The notes: generated from the sequence alone by a model not told the origin. 64,000 nt of DNA from JAFDWI01 sp963764215 (GCA_963764215.1 CAVXRS010000007.1:256142-320141), one strand, 5' to 3'. Counted from the first letter of the stretch, positions 46,373-56,678 are shown. Numbers and translations: made by a program.

Positions 46373-47509
46373 TCAGAGGGTGCCGGTGAGCGCCTGGAGC
46401 CCCAGGCTCAACAGACCCACGCCCGCCCACAGGATGGCGCCGAGCAGGATCGGACGGTACCCGGCGGTGGCGATGTCCCGGGCCTTCGTCGAAAGCCCGA
46501 TCGCCGCGAGTGCGGCCGTGATCATCCAGGTGGCCAACAGCGACAACCCGTGATGCCAGCCGCCGGGGACGAACCCGATGGTGTTGAGGACCACCGCGGC
46601 GAGGAAGCCCAGGATGAACAGCGGGAAGATCCTGCGCAACGGCACGCGCGCCCGGGGCGCGGCGTTCTCTTCGGCTCCGGCCATCGTCGTCGATGGACTC
46701 TCGGGTCCGTGCGGGTCGGCGATTCCACAGCCAGGCGACGCCGATGCTGATCGGGATGATCGCCAGCGTCCGGGTCAGCTTCACGACCACGGCGAACTGC
46801 TCCGCGCGTGCCCGTAGATGTTGGCGGCGGCCACCACCGAGGAGGTGTCGTTGATGGCCGTTCCCGCCCACAGTCCGAAGGAGTGCTGGGAGAGGCCCAG
46901 CGCGTGGCCGATCGAGGGATAGAGCAACACGGCGATCACGTTGAACAGGAAGATCGTGGCGATCGAATAGGTCACGTCGACCTCGTCCGCGTCGATGACG
47001 GCGTCGGTGGCGGCGATCGCCGATGCGCCACAGATCGCCGTGCCCACGCCGATCAACAGGTTCGTGTCGTGGCGGATCTTCAGGACCCGACCGACCACCC
47101 AGGCGAGCAGCAGCACGCCGACAAGGGAACCCACCAGCACGGGCAGCGACTCGACGCCGGTGTGCACGACCTGGCTGAGCGACAGTCCGAAGCCCAGCAC
47201 GATGATCGAGCCCTGGAGCACCTTCTTCGACGTGAACTTCACTCCCGGGGTGAGTCGTCGCGATGGCGGGCGGATCAGGGCGATCACGATGCCGATCAGG
47301 ATCGCGAACACCGGGCTGCCCACGACCGGGGCGAGACCGCCGAGCCAGGTGGCCACGACGGTGATGCCGGCGGCGGCCGCGACGCCGGGGGCGTAGGTGG
47401 CGAGGGTGGCGCGCACCCCGTGGGGCAACGGTGCCGGGTCGGGCGCCGGTGCCCCGACCGCCGGGCGCGTCCTGGTGGCAGCGGTGTGGACTTCGGTCAC
47501 GCTCGCCAT
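46373..47509 (-). CDS. YeiH/UPF0324-family membrane protein, two frame slips
   Basis: About 378 residues with roughly ten membrane segments. It has VFAILIGIVIALIRPP, VLQGSIIVLGFGLSLSQV, NLLIGVGTAICGASAIAATD and HSFGLWAGTAINDTSSVVAAANIYG, all typical of YeiH-type putative sulfate exporters. Near 46795 a base is missing (AEQFAVVVKLTRTLAII continues in another frame), and near 46723 an extra base restores the first frame, which ends FILGFLAAVVLNTIGFVPGG and LSTKARDIATAG. The total is a multiple of three. It is divergent from a LysR regulator across 62 bp, the usual yeiH arrangement. Confidence 0.8.
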
Positions 47510-47571
47510 GATGGTGGCCGGTGATCGGCCTGGGAACCGGCAAAGTGCTGATCGGGTTCTAAGGTCTACTT

Positions 47572-48481
47572 ATGCCCTTGCCGGAGCCTTCCCCGAATCT
47601 CGCCGCGTTGGATCTGTTGGTGAGCGTCGGCGAACTCGGTTCGATCTCGGCCGCGGCCCGGGCACACGGCATCAGCCAACCCGCGGCGAGCATGCGCCTC
47701 CGTGACCTGGAGTCGATGCTGGGTCTCGACCTGCTCGAACGTTCCCCCGGTGGTACCCGGTTCACCCCGGCGGGCGAAGCGATGGCCGAATGGGCGAACG
47801 TGGTGCTGCGCGGAGTGGCGGCGTTGCTTGCCGGGGCCACGGCGTTGCGGGCCGCGCGTGGGTCGAAGTTGCGGGTCGGCGCGAGCATGACGGTCGCGGA
47901 GTACCTGTTTCCCGGATGGTTGCACCGACTCAGCGCGACTCGGCCGGAGGTGGGCGTCTCGCTGCGGATGGGCAACTCCGAGGCCGTGTCCGAACTGGTG
48001 CTCGCCGGGGACGCCGATCTGGGGTTCGTGGAAGGCCCGACGATTCCGGTCGGGCTCGCGTCCCGTACGTTGCTCCGGGACCGGCTCGTCGTGGCCGTGG
48101 GAGCCGATCACCGCTGGGCGCACCGTGGCGACCCGTTGACTCCGGCCGAGCTGGCGGCGACGCCGCTCGCGCTCCGGGAGGTCGGCTCGGGTACCCGCGC
48201 GGTGCTGGACGACGCGCTGGCGGACCTCGGCCTGGTCGGCGCAGGTCGACGTCGAGCTGGGGTCGACGACGGCGATCAAGGCGGCGGTGGTGTCCGGTGG
48301 GCCACCGGCGGTCGTCTCGGAGCTCGCGCTGGGGCATGAACTGGCCGGGGGTCAACTCGTGGAGGTCCCCTGTGCGGGGCTCGACATGCACCGGTGGATC
48401 CGGGCGGTGTGGCCGCAGGGGCGCCGACTCTCCGCGCCGGCGCGGCAGCTGATCGAGCTGGCGGTCCGACCGGCGGAATGA
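47572..48481 (+). CDS. LysR-family transcriptional regulator, frameshifted
   Basis: About 302 residues. The N-terminal winged helix is LAALDLLVSVGELGSISAAARAHGISQPAASMRLRDLE. The effector domain has LRVGASMTVAEYLFPGWL and VLAGDADLGFVEGP. After a +1 slip near 48238 the end reads AQVDVELGSTTAIKAAVVSGG and PAVVSELALGHELAGGQLVEV. One extra G in GTCGGCG explains it (3n+1 bases). Divergent placement from yeiH suggests it controls that gene. AAGG lies eight bases before the ATG. The ligand may be a sulfur compound, by analogy only. Confidence 0.88.
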
Positions 48482-48513
48482 CCCTCCGCGCCGCGCCGGC
48501 GCGGCGGGTCTGT

Positions 48514-48993
48514 TCATTCGAGGGCCGAGCGGATGTCGTCGGCGATCTTCTCGGGTTTCGTCGCCGGGCCGTAGCGCCGGATGACCTGGCCGTCGCGGCC
48601 GATCAGGAACTTCGTGAAGTTCCACTTGATCCGGTCGGCGAGCAGTCCTCGCTTCTGGGTCCGCAACCAGGCGTAGAGCGGATGGGCGTCGGCCCCGTTC
48701 ACGTCGATCTTGGCGAACAGCGGAAAGCTGACGCGGTAGTTGGTTTCGCAGAACTCGGCGATCTCGTCGTTGCTGCCGGGTTCCTGATGCGCGAACTGGT
48801 CGCAGGGGAAGCCGAGCACTTCGAAGCCGTCGTCACCGAAGCGCTCGTGCAGCTCCTGCAATCCTTTGTACTGCGGTGTGAACCCGCACTTCGAGGCCGT
48901 GTTGACCACCAACAGCACCTGGCCGGAGTAGTCGCCGAGGGGCTGCTGCTCGCCCTCGATGGTGGTGGCCGAGAAGTCCGAGATCGTGCTCAT
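48514..48993 (-). CDS. Glutathione peroxidase-family thiol peroxidase
   Basis: A 159-residue thioredoxin-fold peroxidase. The active site NTASKCGFTPQYKGLQELHE carries the peroxidatic Cys, and FPCDQFAHQEPGS the Gln and a likely resolving Cys. IKWNFTKFLIGRDGQVIRRY carries the Trp-Asn pair. Actinobacteria lack glutathione, so it probably uses thioredoxin. It reduces H2O2 and lipid hydroperoxides. The start ATG lies 85 bp from the divergent lipoprotein gene. Confidence 0.95.
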   Translation of the reverse strand: MSTISDFSATTIEGEQQPLGDYSGQVLLVVNTASKCGFTPQYKGLQELHERFGDDGFEVLGFPCDQFAHQEPGSNDEIAEFCETNYRVSFPLFAKIDVNGADAHPLYAWLRTQKRGLLADRIKWNFTKFLIGRDGQVIRRYGPATKPEKIADDIRSALE

Positions 48994-49078
48994 GTGTCCA
49001 GTCTGCCCGAGATCGGTTGGTCAGCGCGCAAGACAGCGCCGGTGTAGCGTGCGTCGAAACGATCAGGGGAGCTGCCAC

Positions 49079-50347
49079 ATGGGACACAAGGGCGCAGTCG
49101 ACGAATCGGTGGGGTTGCGGCGGAGGCGAACCCAGCGTTGGGGGCTCGTGCCGTTGTGCGCGGTGGCGATGCTGGTCGTCGCAGCATGTGATCCGGGGTT
49201 CGTGACCCCGATCGCCGGTTCGGGCAATGGTTCCGGCACTCCGGGCGCGAACGGACCCGAAGCGCAGGCCGCGTTCGTGGCACCGGGATCGGTGGCGGTT
49301 TCGCCGGTCGACGATTCGGTGTATGTGGTGGACACCACCGAATGCACGATCTCGAGGATCGCCAATGGCCAGGTCTCTCTGGTCGCGGGAGTACCCGGTT
49401 CGTGCGGCGACACCGGTGACGGTGGTCCCGCGACGTCGGCGGAGATCAAGACCGATTACCTCGAAGTCACGCCGGACGGTCAGATCTACTTTCTGCAGTC
49501 TGCGAGCTCGGGCAACACCGTTCTCCGTCGCATCTCGACCGACGGGGTGATCCACGCGGCCGTGCCGTACACCATGAACGGCACGAACGGCAACGTCATC
49601 GGATTCTCCATCGATGCGGCAGGCACGGCCACGATCGTCGAAAGCGATACGTTGGGAACGTTCCCGGACTTGAGCGGCGAGATGTACGTGAGCACGGTCA
49701 CCGCATCGGGGACCCAGACGCTGCTGCATCCCCCCGTCACCGGGCAGCCGGTCTACGGCGACGCGGTTCCCTACGGTGACAACGGGTTCGTGCTCCAGTG
49801 GGATGAAATAGTCTCTCCGTCGACCTATATGCACATCATCTACGGCATGGACCGCTACGACGTGTCGACCGGCACGCTCACGTCCATCACCACCAAGCCG
49901 TGGGACGGTGCGCCGCCGGGTTACACCGAGATCGACATCGTTGCCGCGGCGGCGGACGGCACGGTCTACTACCAAGAATTGGGCTACTACGCGAGCGAAT
50001 TCAGGTTGTACCGGGCGGATCCTGACGGAACCATCACGTTGATCGCGAACGAGAACGCCGTCGCCGATCTGGGCACGACCCGTTACTACGGAGCCGCGCT
50101 GGACCAACCCCTTCGGATCGCCGGTCACGGCGCGGTCACCCTGCACAATGGGCTCGTCTACAGCTCGGGTCACGTGGTCTACCGGTTGGGCGCACCGAAG
50201 ATCGCGCCCGGGCCCACCACCACCACCACGACTGCGCCCACCACGACGTCGACCACGTCGACCTCCACGACGTCGACCACGACGTCGACCACGTCGACCA
50301 CCACGACGTCAACCACATCGACTACGACGACGACGACGCCGGGCTGA
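49079..50347 (+). CDS. NHL/beta-propeller-like lipoprotein with Thr/Ser tail (copy 2)
   Basis: A 422-residue secreted protein. Its lipoprotein signal ends VAMLVVAACDPGF. Propeller-type repeats follow: GSVAVSPVDDSVYVVDTTECT, AGVPGSCGDTGDGGPATSAEI, TPDGQIYFLQSA and VLRRISTDG. The last 45 residues (from about 50212) are nearly pure Thr and Ser with one Pro, like a cell-wall-spanning stalk or glycosylation site. It is paralogous to the protein at 35433, which lacks this tail. TAGCGT about 30 bases upstream looks like a -10 box. It may bind envelope or extracellular ligands. Confidence 0.78.
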   Translation: MGHKGAVDESVGLRRRRTQRWGLVPLCAVAMLVVAACDPGFVTPIAGSGNGSGTPGANGPEAQAAFVAPGSVAVSPVDDSVYVVDTTECTISRIANGQVSLVAGVPGSCGDTGDGGPATSAEIKTDYLEVTPDGQIYFLQSASSGNTVLRRISTDGVIHAAVPYTMNGTNGNVIGFSIDAAGTATIVESDTLGTFPDLSGEMYVSTVTASGTQTLLHPPVTGQPVYGDAVPYGDNGFVLQWDEIVSPSTYMHIIYGMDRYDVSTGTLTSITTKPWDGAPPGYTEIDIVAAAADGTVYYQELGYYASEFRLYRADPDGTITLIANENAVADLGTTRYYGAALDQPLRIAGHGAVTLHNGLVYSSGHVVYRLGAPKIAPGPTTTTTTAPTTTSTTSTSTTSTTTSTTSTTTTSTTSTTTTTTPG

Positions 50348-50384
50348 CCGGCACACCGCCGGGACCTCTTGGGCCGGTTGCGGA

Positions 50385-51596
50385 TCAGGCGGCGGCGAGG
50401 TGGTTGGCGCCGCGGCCGATCAGATCCAGGAAGTTCGTGGCGTAGAAGCGGGTGCGCACCTGTTCGGAGCGGTCGCCGAGGGACGCTTCGAAGCGCTCCA
50501 GCGGACGGCGCCCGCCCTCGACGTGGGGGTAGTCCGAGGAGAACAGGCACACCTCTTCGCCGGCCTGGTCGATGATCCAACCCACGTCGTCGGTGGGGTA
50601 CGGCGTGAAGCGCATCTGGCGGCGCACGTACTCGCTCGGCCGCAACGACAGCGCCCGGAGGCGTTCTTCGTGACGGGCGAACGCCTCGAAGGCCGACTCC
50701 ATCTGCCGCATCCAGGAAGGCACCCAGATCGCACCCTGCTCGATGACGCCGATCCGCAGCTCGGCGAACCGTTCGAACACGCCGTCGAAGAGCATCGTGG
50801 CCAGGGTCTGAGCGGGCGGCCCGGGAATTCCCATGTAGTCGACCGAACGGAAGTTCTCCTCGCCGCCGTGGAAATCCGGTGGCACCGGCAGGCCGTTGCG
50901 GAAGTAGTCGGCGTCGATGAGGTCGCCGGTGCCCCCGACGTGGAACACCACGGGTACCCCGGCCTCCTGTGCCTGGGCCCACACCGGGTCGAGTCCGATG
51001 TGGCTCGGCGAATGACCGGGCGGACAGCCCGACGCGACGAGGAGCGCTCCCGCGCCCGCTTCGATGGCGTCGCGGGCCATGGCCGCGGCCCGGTCGAAAT
51101 CGACCAGGGGCACATAGCAGGTCGCCAACAGCCGCGGGTCGTGCGCGCAGAACTCGAGCATGCCCCGGTTGTGGGCGGCTGCGACGCCGTAGGCGAAGTC
51201 GACGTCACCGGTGTGCTCCCAGTCGTGCAGCCGCCGGTTGTGGAACGTGTTGAACACCAGCTGGGACGAGAACCCCAACAGATCCAACGCCCGGCCGCGG
51301 TCCTCCGCCAGGAACGACCCGGTCGCCGCGAAGTTCTTGCGGGCCATGATCTGTTCGGCCTCATCGGCCCGGTACTCCTCGCTCCGGTGCCTGTCGGCGA
51401 GGCGGACGAACGACGCTTCGAGATCACGCTGCTGGGCCTCCGGGTCACCGGTCTGGCGTAGTTCGTTGCCACCCGGATAGCGCAGCGGCGCGATCCGGTC
51501 GCGGATCGACGGATCGGCATGGTCGCGCAACCAGGTCGGTGTCTCCATGAGGTGGGCGTCGGCATCGTGGATGACCCGCCCGTCGTTGTACGGCAT
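50385..51596 (-). CDS. Amidohydrolase family 2 (TIM-barrel metal hydrolase)
   Basis: A 403-residue protein opening VIHDADAHLMETPTWLRDH, where Asp and His replace the usual HxH metal motif of the amidohydrolase-2 (PF04909) family. Further marks are MLEFCAHDPRLLATCYVPLVD, VPVVFHVGGTGD and LFSSDYPHVEGGRRPLERFE with the active Asp. Relatives are decarboxylases and hydrolases of aromatic or amide substrates. ATG 51596 has GGGGG upstream. It is divergent from the CocE-type hydrolase across 152 bp. Confidence 0.88.
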   Translation of the reverse strand: MPYNDGRVIHDADAHLMETPTWLRDHADPSIRDRIAPLRYPGGNELRQTGDPEAQQRDLEASFVRLADRHRSEEYRADEAEQIMARKNFAATGSFLAEDRGRALDLLGFSSQLVFNTFHNRRLHDWEHTGDVDFAYGVAAAHNRGMLEFCAHDPRLLATCYVPLVDFDRAAAMARDAIEAGAGALLVASGCPPGHSPSHIGLDPVWAQAQEAGVPVVFHVGGTGDLIDADYFRNGLPVPPDFHGGEENFRSVDYMGIPGPPAQTLATMLFDGVFERFAELRIGVIEQGAIWVPSWMRQMESAFEAFARHEERLRALSLRPSEYVRRQMRFTPYPTDDVGWIIDQAGEEVCLFSSDYPHVEGGRRPLERFEASLGDRSEQVRTRFYATNFLDLIGRGANHLAAA

Positions 51597-51748
51597 CGTT
51601 GAACCCCCGTTGCAGGCGATGCTTGCATTCTGACGCAGATTCCGGCGCCGCGCTCGTCGGCCGTCACGCCGGCGCGTGGTGAGCATCTATCGTCTCTGGG
51701 GCCCCACCGACACGGCCGGGGCCGGACCGCGACCAGGGGGGACCCACG

Positions 51749-53908
51749 ATGCACATCCGAGCCGGGGTGGAAACCCTCACGATCATCGACGCCGAACCGG
51801 GCACGCACCTGCGTCTGGAGTCGCCCGGGGGAAGCCCGATCATCACCGTCGTCGCGGACGGGTCGGGCAATGCGCACATCGCCTATGTGCCCCGGTCGCA
51901 CCGGGTCATCGCGGACGTCGACGACCTCGTCGGGGTCGTCCGCGAAGGCCACACTCTGACGCCCGGCGAGTTCGTGCTGGTGGACGAGGGCACCGGGGAG
52001 CGCCACGGCCCGCTGCGCGTGCTCGGTGTCGACGACGTCCCCGACGAGTCCTTCTACGACCAGCACCTCGACCCGGGTTTCGGGTATCTGACCATGCGCG
52101 ACGGCGTGCAGCTCTCGGCGAACGTGATGGTTCCCGATGAGAACCTGTTCGGACCGGCCCCGTGGCCCACGGTCATCGAGTACTCCGGCTACGGACCGTC
52201 CAACCCGGACGCCCCCCAGCCCGGATCGCTGATCGCCAACCTGCTGGGCTTCGCGGTGGTCGGCGTGAACCTCCGCGGCAGCGGCTGTTCGGGCGGCATC
52301 TACGACGTGTTCAGCGCCGCGCAGTCCGCGGACGGCTACGACATCGTCGAGATCGTCGCCCGTCAGGACTGGGTGCTGCACCACCGCCCGGGCATGGTCG
52401 GTCTCAGCTATCCGGGCAACACCCAACTCTTCGTCGGGGCCACCCGTCCGCCGCACCTGGCCGCGATCACGCCGCTGTCGGTGCTCGACGATCTGTGGCG
52501 GCAGCAGTGGCCGGGGGGCATCTACAACTCCGGGTTCACGCGGGTGTGGATCGAGATGCGCGACGCCGAGACCAAGAAGGGCGGCATGGCCTGGGACCAG
52601 CAGCGGATCGACGACGGCGACGAGGTCGCCGCTGCGAATCAGCAGGTCCGGTCGATCGACCTGGACTTCGTGCGCTTCGGCCATGCCATGGACACGTACC
52701 GCCCGGCCATGCGCAACCGGCGCGCCGCGGATCTCGTCGGACGCATCGAGGTGCCGGTGTATCTGACCGGATCGTGGCAGGACGAACAGACCGGCAGCCG
52801 CTTCGCCCTGATGCTCGACCGCTTCACCGGGTCGCCCCACACGGTGTTCACGATGACCAACGGGCATCACCCTGACGGCTACTCGCCGATGCTGATCAAC
52901 CGGTGGTTCGAGTTCCTCAGCTTCTACGTGGCGCGCCGCGTCCCGCAGGTGAACCCGGTCATCCGTGAGCTCGCCCCGGCGGTGTTCGCCGAGCACTTCG
53001 GCTACACCCCGGAACTCGAAGAAGACCGGTTCGCCCGGTTCGGTGACGACTACGACGCCGCGCTGGCCGCGTATCGGGCCGAACCACCGGTGCGGTTGCT
53101 CTTCGAATCGGGCGCCGCGGGCGAGGTGCCCGGCGCACCCGGTCACCGTTTCGACCTGTTGGCCGACGCCTGGCCGATACCCGAGACCACCCCCCGACGG
53201 TTGTGGCTCGGCGCCGATCACACGCTCGCCCCCGAAGCGCCGGAGGCCGAAGGCGTGGACACCTACGAGGACGACGTCGACGCCGGCGGGTTCAGCTACG
53301 CCCTCACCGACGTGTTCGACGCGTTCATCCAACCGACCGTGGACTACGAGTGGACCCGCTTCGCCGACGCACACCAGGCGGTGTACGAGACGACCGTGGA
53401 CGCGACCTTCACGATCGCCGGCCAGTCGCATCTGGATCTGTGGCTGCGTCCGGGCACGACCGACACCGCCGTGCAGGTGACGCTCAGCGAGATCCGACCC
53501 GACGGTCACGAGGTGCGCGTCCAGACCGGCTACCACCGGCCGGTCCACAACGTCGAAGAGCCCGGGTCGACGGAACTCCACGTCGACTACACCTTCGACG
53601 AGGACGACCGGTGCTCGCTGGTTCCCGGCGAGTGGATCCACACCCGCGTGCCGTTGTTGCCGACCGCGCATCTGTTCCGCAAGGGATCACGCCTGCGGGT
53701 CGCCGTCGCCACGCCGGGCAGGGACCATCCGTTCTGGCGGTTCGAGAACCCGGTCACGCCGGGCGCCACCCATGACATCGGCCGTGGCGGGGCCCACGCC
53801 TCGGCGCTGGTGTTGCCGGTGATCCCCACGCCGGACCACCCGGCCGATTTCCCACCTGCCACCGCATTGCGCGGTCAGGTGACCCGTCCCGCAGGCATCC
53901 CGGCCTGA
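51749..53908 (+). CDS. CocE/NonD-family hydrolase (X-Pro dipeptidyl-peptidase fold)
   Basis: A 719-residue protein. After an N-terminal domain of about 105 residues, the alpha/beta hydrolase part has YLTMRDGVQLSANVMVP, TVIEYSGYGPSNPD, VGVNLRGSGCSGG and the nucleophile elbow VGLSYPGNTQ. A C-terminal jelly-roll domain (LDLWLRPGTTDTAVQVTLSE, HLFRKGSRLRVAVATP) follows. The family cleaves esters or peptides, including cocaine esterase. No signal peptide is evident. ATG 51749 has AGGGGGG eight bases upstream. Its 3' end overlaps the convergent exporter gene by 34 bp. Confidence 0.9.
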   Translation: MHIRAGVETLTIIDAEPGTHLRLESPGGSPIITVVADGSGNAHIAYVPRSHRVIADVDDLVGVVREGHTLTPGEFVLVDEGTGERHGPLRVLGVDDVPDESFYDQHLDPGFGYLTMRDGVQLSANVMVPDENLFGPAPWPTVIEYSGYGPSNPDAPQPGSLIANLLGFAVVGVNLRGSGCSGGIYDVFSAAQSADGYDIVEIVARQDWVLHHRPGMVGLSYPGNTQLFVGATRPPHLAAITPLSVLDDLWRQQWPGGIYNSGFTRVWIEMRDAETKKGGMAWDQQRIDDGDEVAAANQQVRSIDLDFVRFGHAMDTYRPAMRNRRAADLVGRIEVPVYLTGSWQDEQTGSRFALMLDRFTGSPHTVFTMTNGHHPDGYSPMLINRWFEFLSFYVARRVPQVNPVIRELAPAVFAEHFGYTPELEEDRFARFGDDYDAALAAYRAEPPVRLLFESGAAGEVPGAPGHRFDLLADAWPIPETTPRRLWLGADHTLAPEAPEAEGVDTYEDDVDAGGFSYALTDVFDAFIQPTVDYEWTRFADAHQAVYETTVDATFTIAGQSHLDLWLRPGTTDTAVQVTLSEIRPDGHEVRVQTGYHRPVHNVEEPGSTELHVDYTFDEDDRCSLVPGEWIHTRVPLLPTAHLFRKGSRLRVAVATPGRDHPFWRFENPVTPGATHDIGRGGAHASALVLPVIPTPDHPADFPPATALRGQVTRPAGIPA

Positions 53909-55293
53909 CCGTCGGCGCCGACCGGGTCCGGGTCGCGGATCGTCATCCAGGAGATCACCCCGCCGAGCACGCAGAGGCCCGCACAGATCCACACCGCGTT
54001 GCGATACGCGGCGGTGAACACCGTCGCCGGCGAGTGGGTGTGCAGGCCGACCACGACGGGGACCAGCGCCACCGCGATCAACCCGGCGCCCCGGGACGCG
54101 GCGTTGTTGACCCCCGAGGCGATGCCGGCCAGCCGGTCGTCGAGCGCACCCATCACCGTTGCGGTGAGCGGACTGACCGTGAGGACCATGCCGACCGCAA
54201 AGATGGTGGCGCCGCCCAGCACGGTCGGGGTGAACGTCGTGCCCGGACCCACGCTCGCCAACCACACCAGCCCGACACCGGCGACGATCGGCCCGGCCGT
54301 CATGAGGATCCGTGGTCCGGTGCGCACCGACAGCCGTCCCGCCCGGGCCGAGAACAACAACAGCAGTACGCTGATGGGCAGCAGCGACGCACCGGCCTGG
54401 AGCGCCGAGTAGCCGAGCACGAACTGCAGCTCGAGCACCACCAGGAACGTGGCGCCACCCAGACCGCCGTAGATGGCGACCGTGGCGAGGTTCGCGCCGA
54501 CGAATTGGCGTGAGCGGAAGATTCCGAGCGGGATCATCGGGTGATCCGAGCGGCGCTCGATCAGGACGAAGGCGACGGCGCATCCGACACCGAGGAGCGC
54601 GGCGACGATCTCGGGCGGCCCGATGCCGTTGTTCGACTCGATCAGCGCGAAGGCGATGGCCCCGAGGGCGATCGACCCGGTGAGCGCACCGGTGATGTCG
54701 AGGCGCGGTGGGGCCGTGTCGTTCCTGGATTCGGGAACGCCCCGGGACAGCACCAGGGCCACCAGCGCAAGGGGCACGTTGATGAAGAACACCGCCCGCC
54801 ACGTCACCGCGTCGATCAACCAGCCGCCGAGGAACGGGGCGATCGCCGTGGCCACCCCGGCCATGCCCGACCACGCACCGACCGCCCATGCCCGATCGTC
54901 GGGAGCGAAGCTCGCGGTGATGATCGCCAGGCTCCCGGGCACGAGCATCGCACCACCGACGCCCTGCAGGGCGCGGGCGGCGACGAGCAGGTGGATCGAG
55001 GGCGCGACGCCACAGAGCACCGAAGCCCCCGTGAAGGCGACCAGCCCGATCTGCAACAGACGGCGCCGGCCGTACCGGTCGCCGAGTGAGCCTCCGAGCA
55101 GCAACAACGCGGTGAGGGTCACCAGGTACGCGTCGACGGTCCACTGCAACCCGGAGAGACCACCGTGGAGGTCACGTTCGATGGTCGGCAGCGCGATGTT
55201 CACGACGGTGCCGTCGAGAAAGACCAGGCCCGACGCGAGCACCGTCACCGCGAGCACGAGCCGCGACCTGGTCGAGCCTGCGTGAACCGGCAT
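53875..55293 (-). CDS. MFS transporter, DHA2 (14-TM) type
   Basis: A 472-residue transporter. LVLAVTVLASGLVFLDGTVVN is TM1 with the drug-antiporter Asp, GGSLGDRYGRRRLLQIGL is motif A, ARALQGVGGAMLVPGSLAI is the motif B/C region and WRAVFFINVPLALVAL follows. Fourteen hydrophobic segments are evident. It would export drugs or metabolites with protons. ATG 55293 (MPVHAGSTRS) is preferred over TTG 55305, as GGAG lies six bases upstream. It is not closely related to the MFS at 43993. No regulator lies beside it. Confidence 0.9.
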   Translation of the reverse strand: MPVHAGSTRSRLVLAVTVLASGLVFLDGTVVNIALPTIERDLHGGLSGLQWTVDAYLVTLTALLLLGGSLGDRYGRRRLLQIGLVAFTGASVLCGVAPSIHLLVAARALQGVGGAMLVPGSLAIITASFAPDDRAWAVGAWSGMAGVATAIAPFLGGWLIDAVTWRAVFFINVPLALVALVLSRGVPESRNDTAPPRLDITGALTGSIALGAIAFALIESNNGIGPPEIVAALLGVGCAVAFVLIERRSDHPMIPLGIFRSRQFVGANLATVAIYGGLGGATFLVVLELQFVLGYSALQAGASLLPISVLLLLFSARAGRLSVRTGPRILMTAGPIVAGVGLVWLASVGPGTTFTPTVLGGATIFAVGMVLTVSPLTATVMGALDDRLAGIASGVNNAASRGAGLIAVALVPVVVGLHTHSPATVFTAAYRNAVWICAGLCVLGGVISWMTIRDPDPVGADGQAGMPAGRVT

Positions 55294-55343
55294 CGTGTGC
55301 TCCAACCGTCACGGCGCCGGGGTTGTTCCCGGTCCGGTCCGTG

Positions 55344-56678
55344 TCAGGCGGCGCTGCGTCTGCGACGGCCGTTCGAGTAGGTGGCCGCGTCGGTGCGGAA
55401 GTTGGCCTGGCCGTAGCCCTTGAGGCGTTGGCGCAGCGTCCAGGTGACCACGGCGTCGGTCACCGGCCGCAGCGGCGGCACCTTGTTCAACAGCTGCACG
55501 GTCTTGAGCCGGCCGAAGATCAGCGGCGCGGACGCCGCCACCCGCAGCTTGTCGCCCGTCGACATCGTCACCCCCATCTCGGCGGCCCGCTGCGCGTCGC
55601 CGTCGAGGAACACCTTGATGAAGAACGCGGTCGAGAAACTGCGCTCGATGGCCTCGGCGAACCGGTTGGGGAGCGAATGGTCGGGGCGCAGGTAGGCACC
55701 CATCGTGGCCCTCACCAGGGCGCCGCAGGTGGCATCGTCGAAACCGGCGCGCAGGGTCGCCGCCCGGGCCAGGAACACCTTGACCAGCTCGTGTGGATCG
55801 GTGGGGAGGAGCTCTTCGGGGAGGCCCAGCAGATAGCAGCGGTAGCGGGACAGTTCGATCTGGGCGCGTTCGGTGGGGTCGAAGTCGTCGCGTCCTGAAC
55901 GGAGCACCTCGGCGGACAGCAGGAACGCCCCGATGAGCCCGGCGGGCATCTGGTCGACCTGGGGGATCGGGATCCCGTAGGTGGCCTGGTCCCAGCTGCC
56001 GTGCTCGGCCAGCACGTTGTAGCGGACCATCGAATGCATCAGCCGCACCATCGCGGCGGCGTGGAAGCCGGGCCCGTCGCGGCGCATCCCCTCGGGCAGC
56101 ACGGTCGACGCGAAGAACATCGCGGTCTCGTTCACGCGCTTTGCGGCGCGCTTGTCCGACAGCGACCCGGTGATCGCCATCGGCAGCGCCGCGTACTCGT
56201 TCAGGAAGGTGGCGAGGAACGCTCCCCGGATCGCGTAGGGCGACGCCAGCGCTGCGGAAACCCGCTCGGCGCGGGCGCCCTCCTCGATGAGGTCCAGGTC
56301 GATCCAGTCGGGAACGGCCTCCATCGACTCGATGAACGTGACCAACTCGTCGGGGGCGTCCTCGACGGCGTCGACACCGTCGCTGCATGCGAGCACCACC
56401 ATCTGGATCAGCCGTTGCATGCCGTAGTCGGGCATGCGGGCCACGTAGGCGTCGCACACGATGTCGCCCAGCATGGTGGCGGTCGCCATCAGGTCGATGA
56501 GCTCGTCGTCGGCGAACAGTTCCTCGCGGGTGACCTTCACCTGGGGTGGCAGGTCGGTCGCCGCATCGGGTTCGAGGGCGAGCCGCTCGGGAATCTTGTC
56601 GAAGTCGATCTGGCCGTACATGGCGGGCAACTCGTCGCCTTGGCGGCGCACCCGCGCCCTGAGCGTTTCGACCGACAT
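55344..56678 (-). CDS. Oxygenase MpaB-family protein (DUF2236-like)
   Basis: A 444-residue, mostly helical protein. SPYAIRGAFLATFLNEYAALPMAITGSLSD, RVNETAMFFASTVLPEG and MVRLMHSMVRYNVLAEHG with its conserved His and Arg, and PIPQVDQMPAGLIGAFLLS match the DUF2236 family. That family includes the latex-clearing protein Lcp and fungal MpaB, haem-dependent oxygenases. Haem binding here is inferred. No signal peptide is seen. The start ATG has GGGGG upstream. Transcription likely runs from 57157 through this gene, as the CxxC protein is only 59 bp upstream on the same strand. Confidence 0.82.
   Translation of the reverse strand: MSVETLRARVRRQGDELPAMYGQIDFDKIPERLALEPDAATDLPPQVKVTREELFADDELIDLMATATMLGDIVCDAYVARMPDYGMQRLIQMVVLACSDGVDAVEDAPDELVTFIESMEAVPDWIDLDLIEEGARAERVSAALASPYAIRGAFLATFLNEYAALPMAITGSLSDKRAAKRVNETAMFFASTVLPEGMRRDGPGFHAAAMVRLMHSMVRYNVLAEHGSWDQATYGIPIPQVDQMPAGLIGAFLLSAEVLRSGRDDFDPTERAQIELSRYRCYLLGLPEELLPTDPHELVKVFLARAATLRAGFDDATCGALVRATMGAYLRPDHSLPNRFAEAIERSFSTAFFIKVFLDGDAQRAAEMGVTMSTGDKLRVAASAPLIFGRLKTVQLLNKVPPLRPVTDAVVTWTLRQRLKGYGQANFRTDAATYSNGRRRRSAA

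Noticed and set aside
50212..50346. Microsatellite or assembly artefact in the Thr/Ser codon run
   Set aside because: Codons vary within the run (acc, acg, act, tcg, tcc) while keeping Thr/Ser, and the frame ends properly, so it is a real coding tail.
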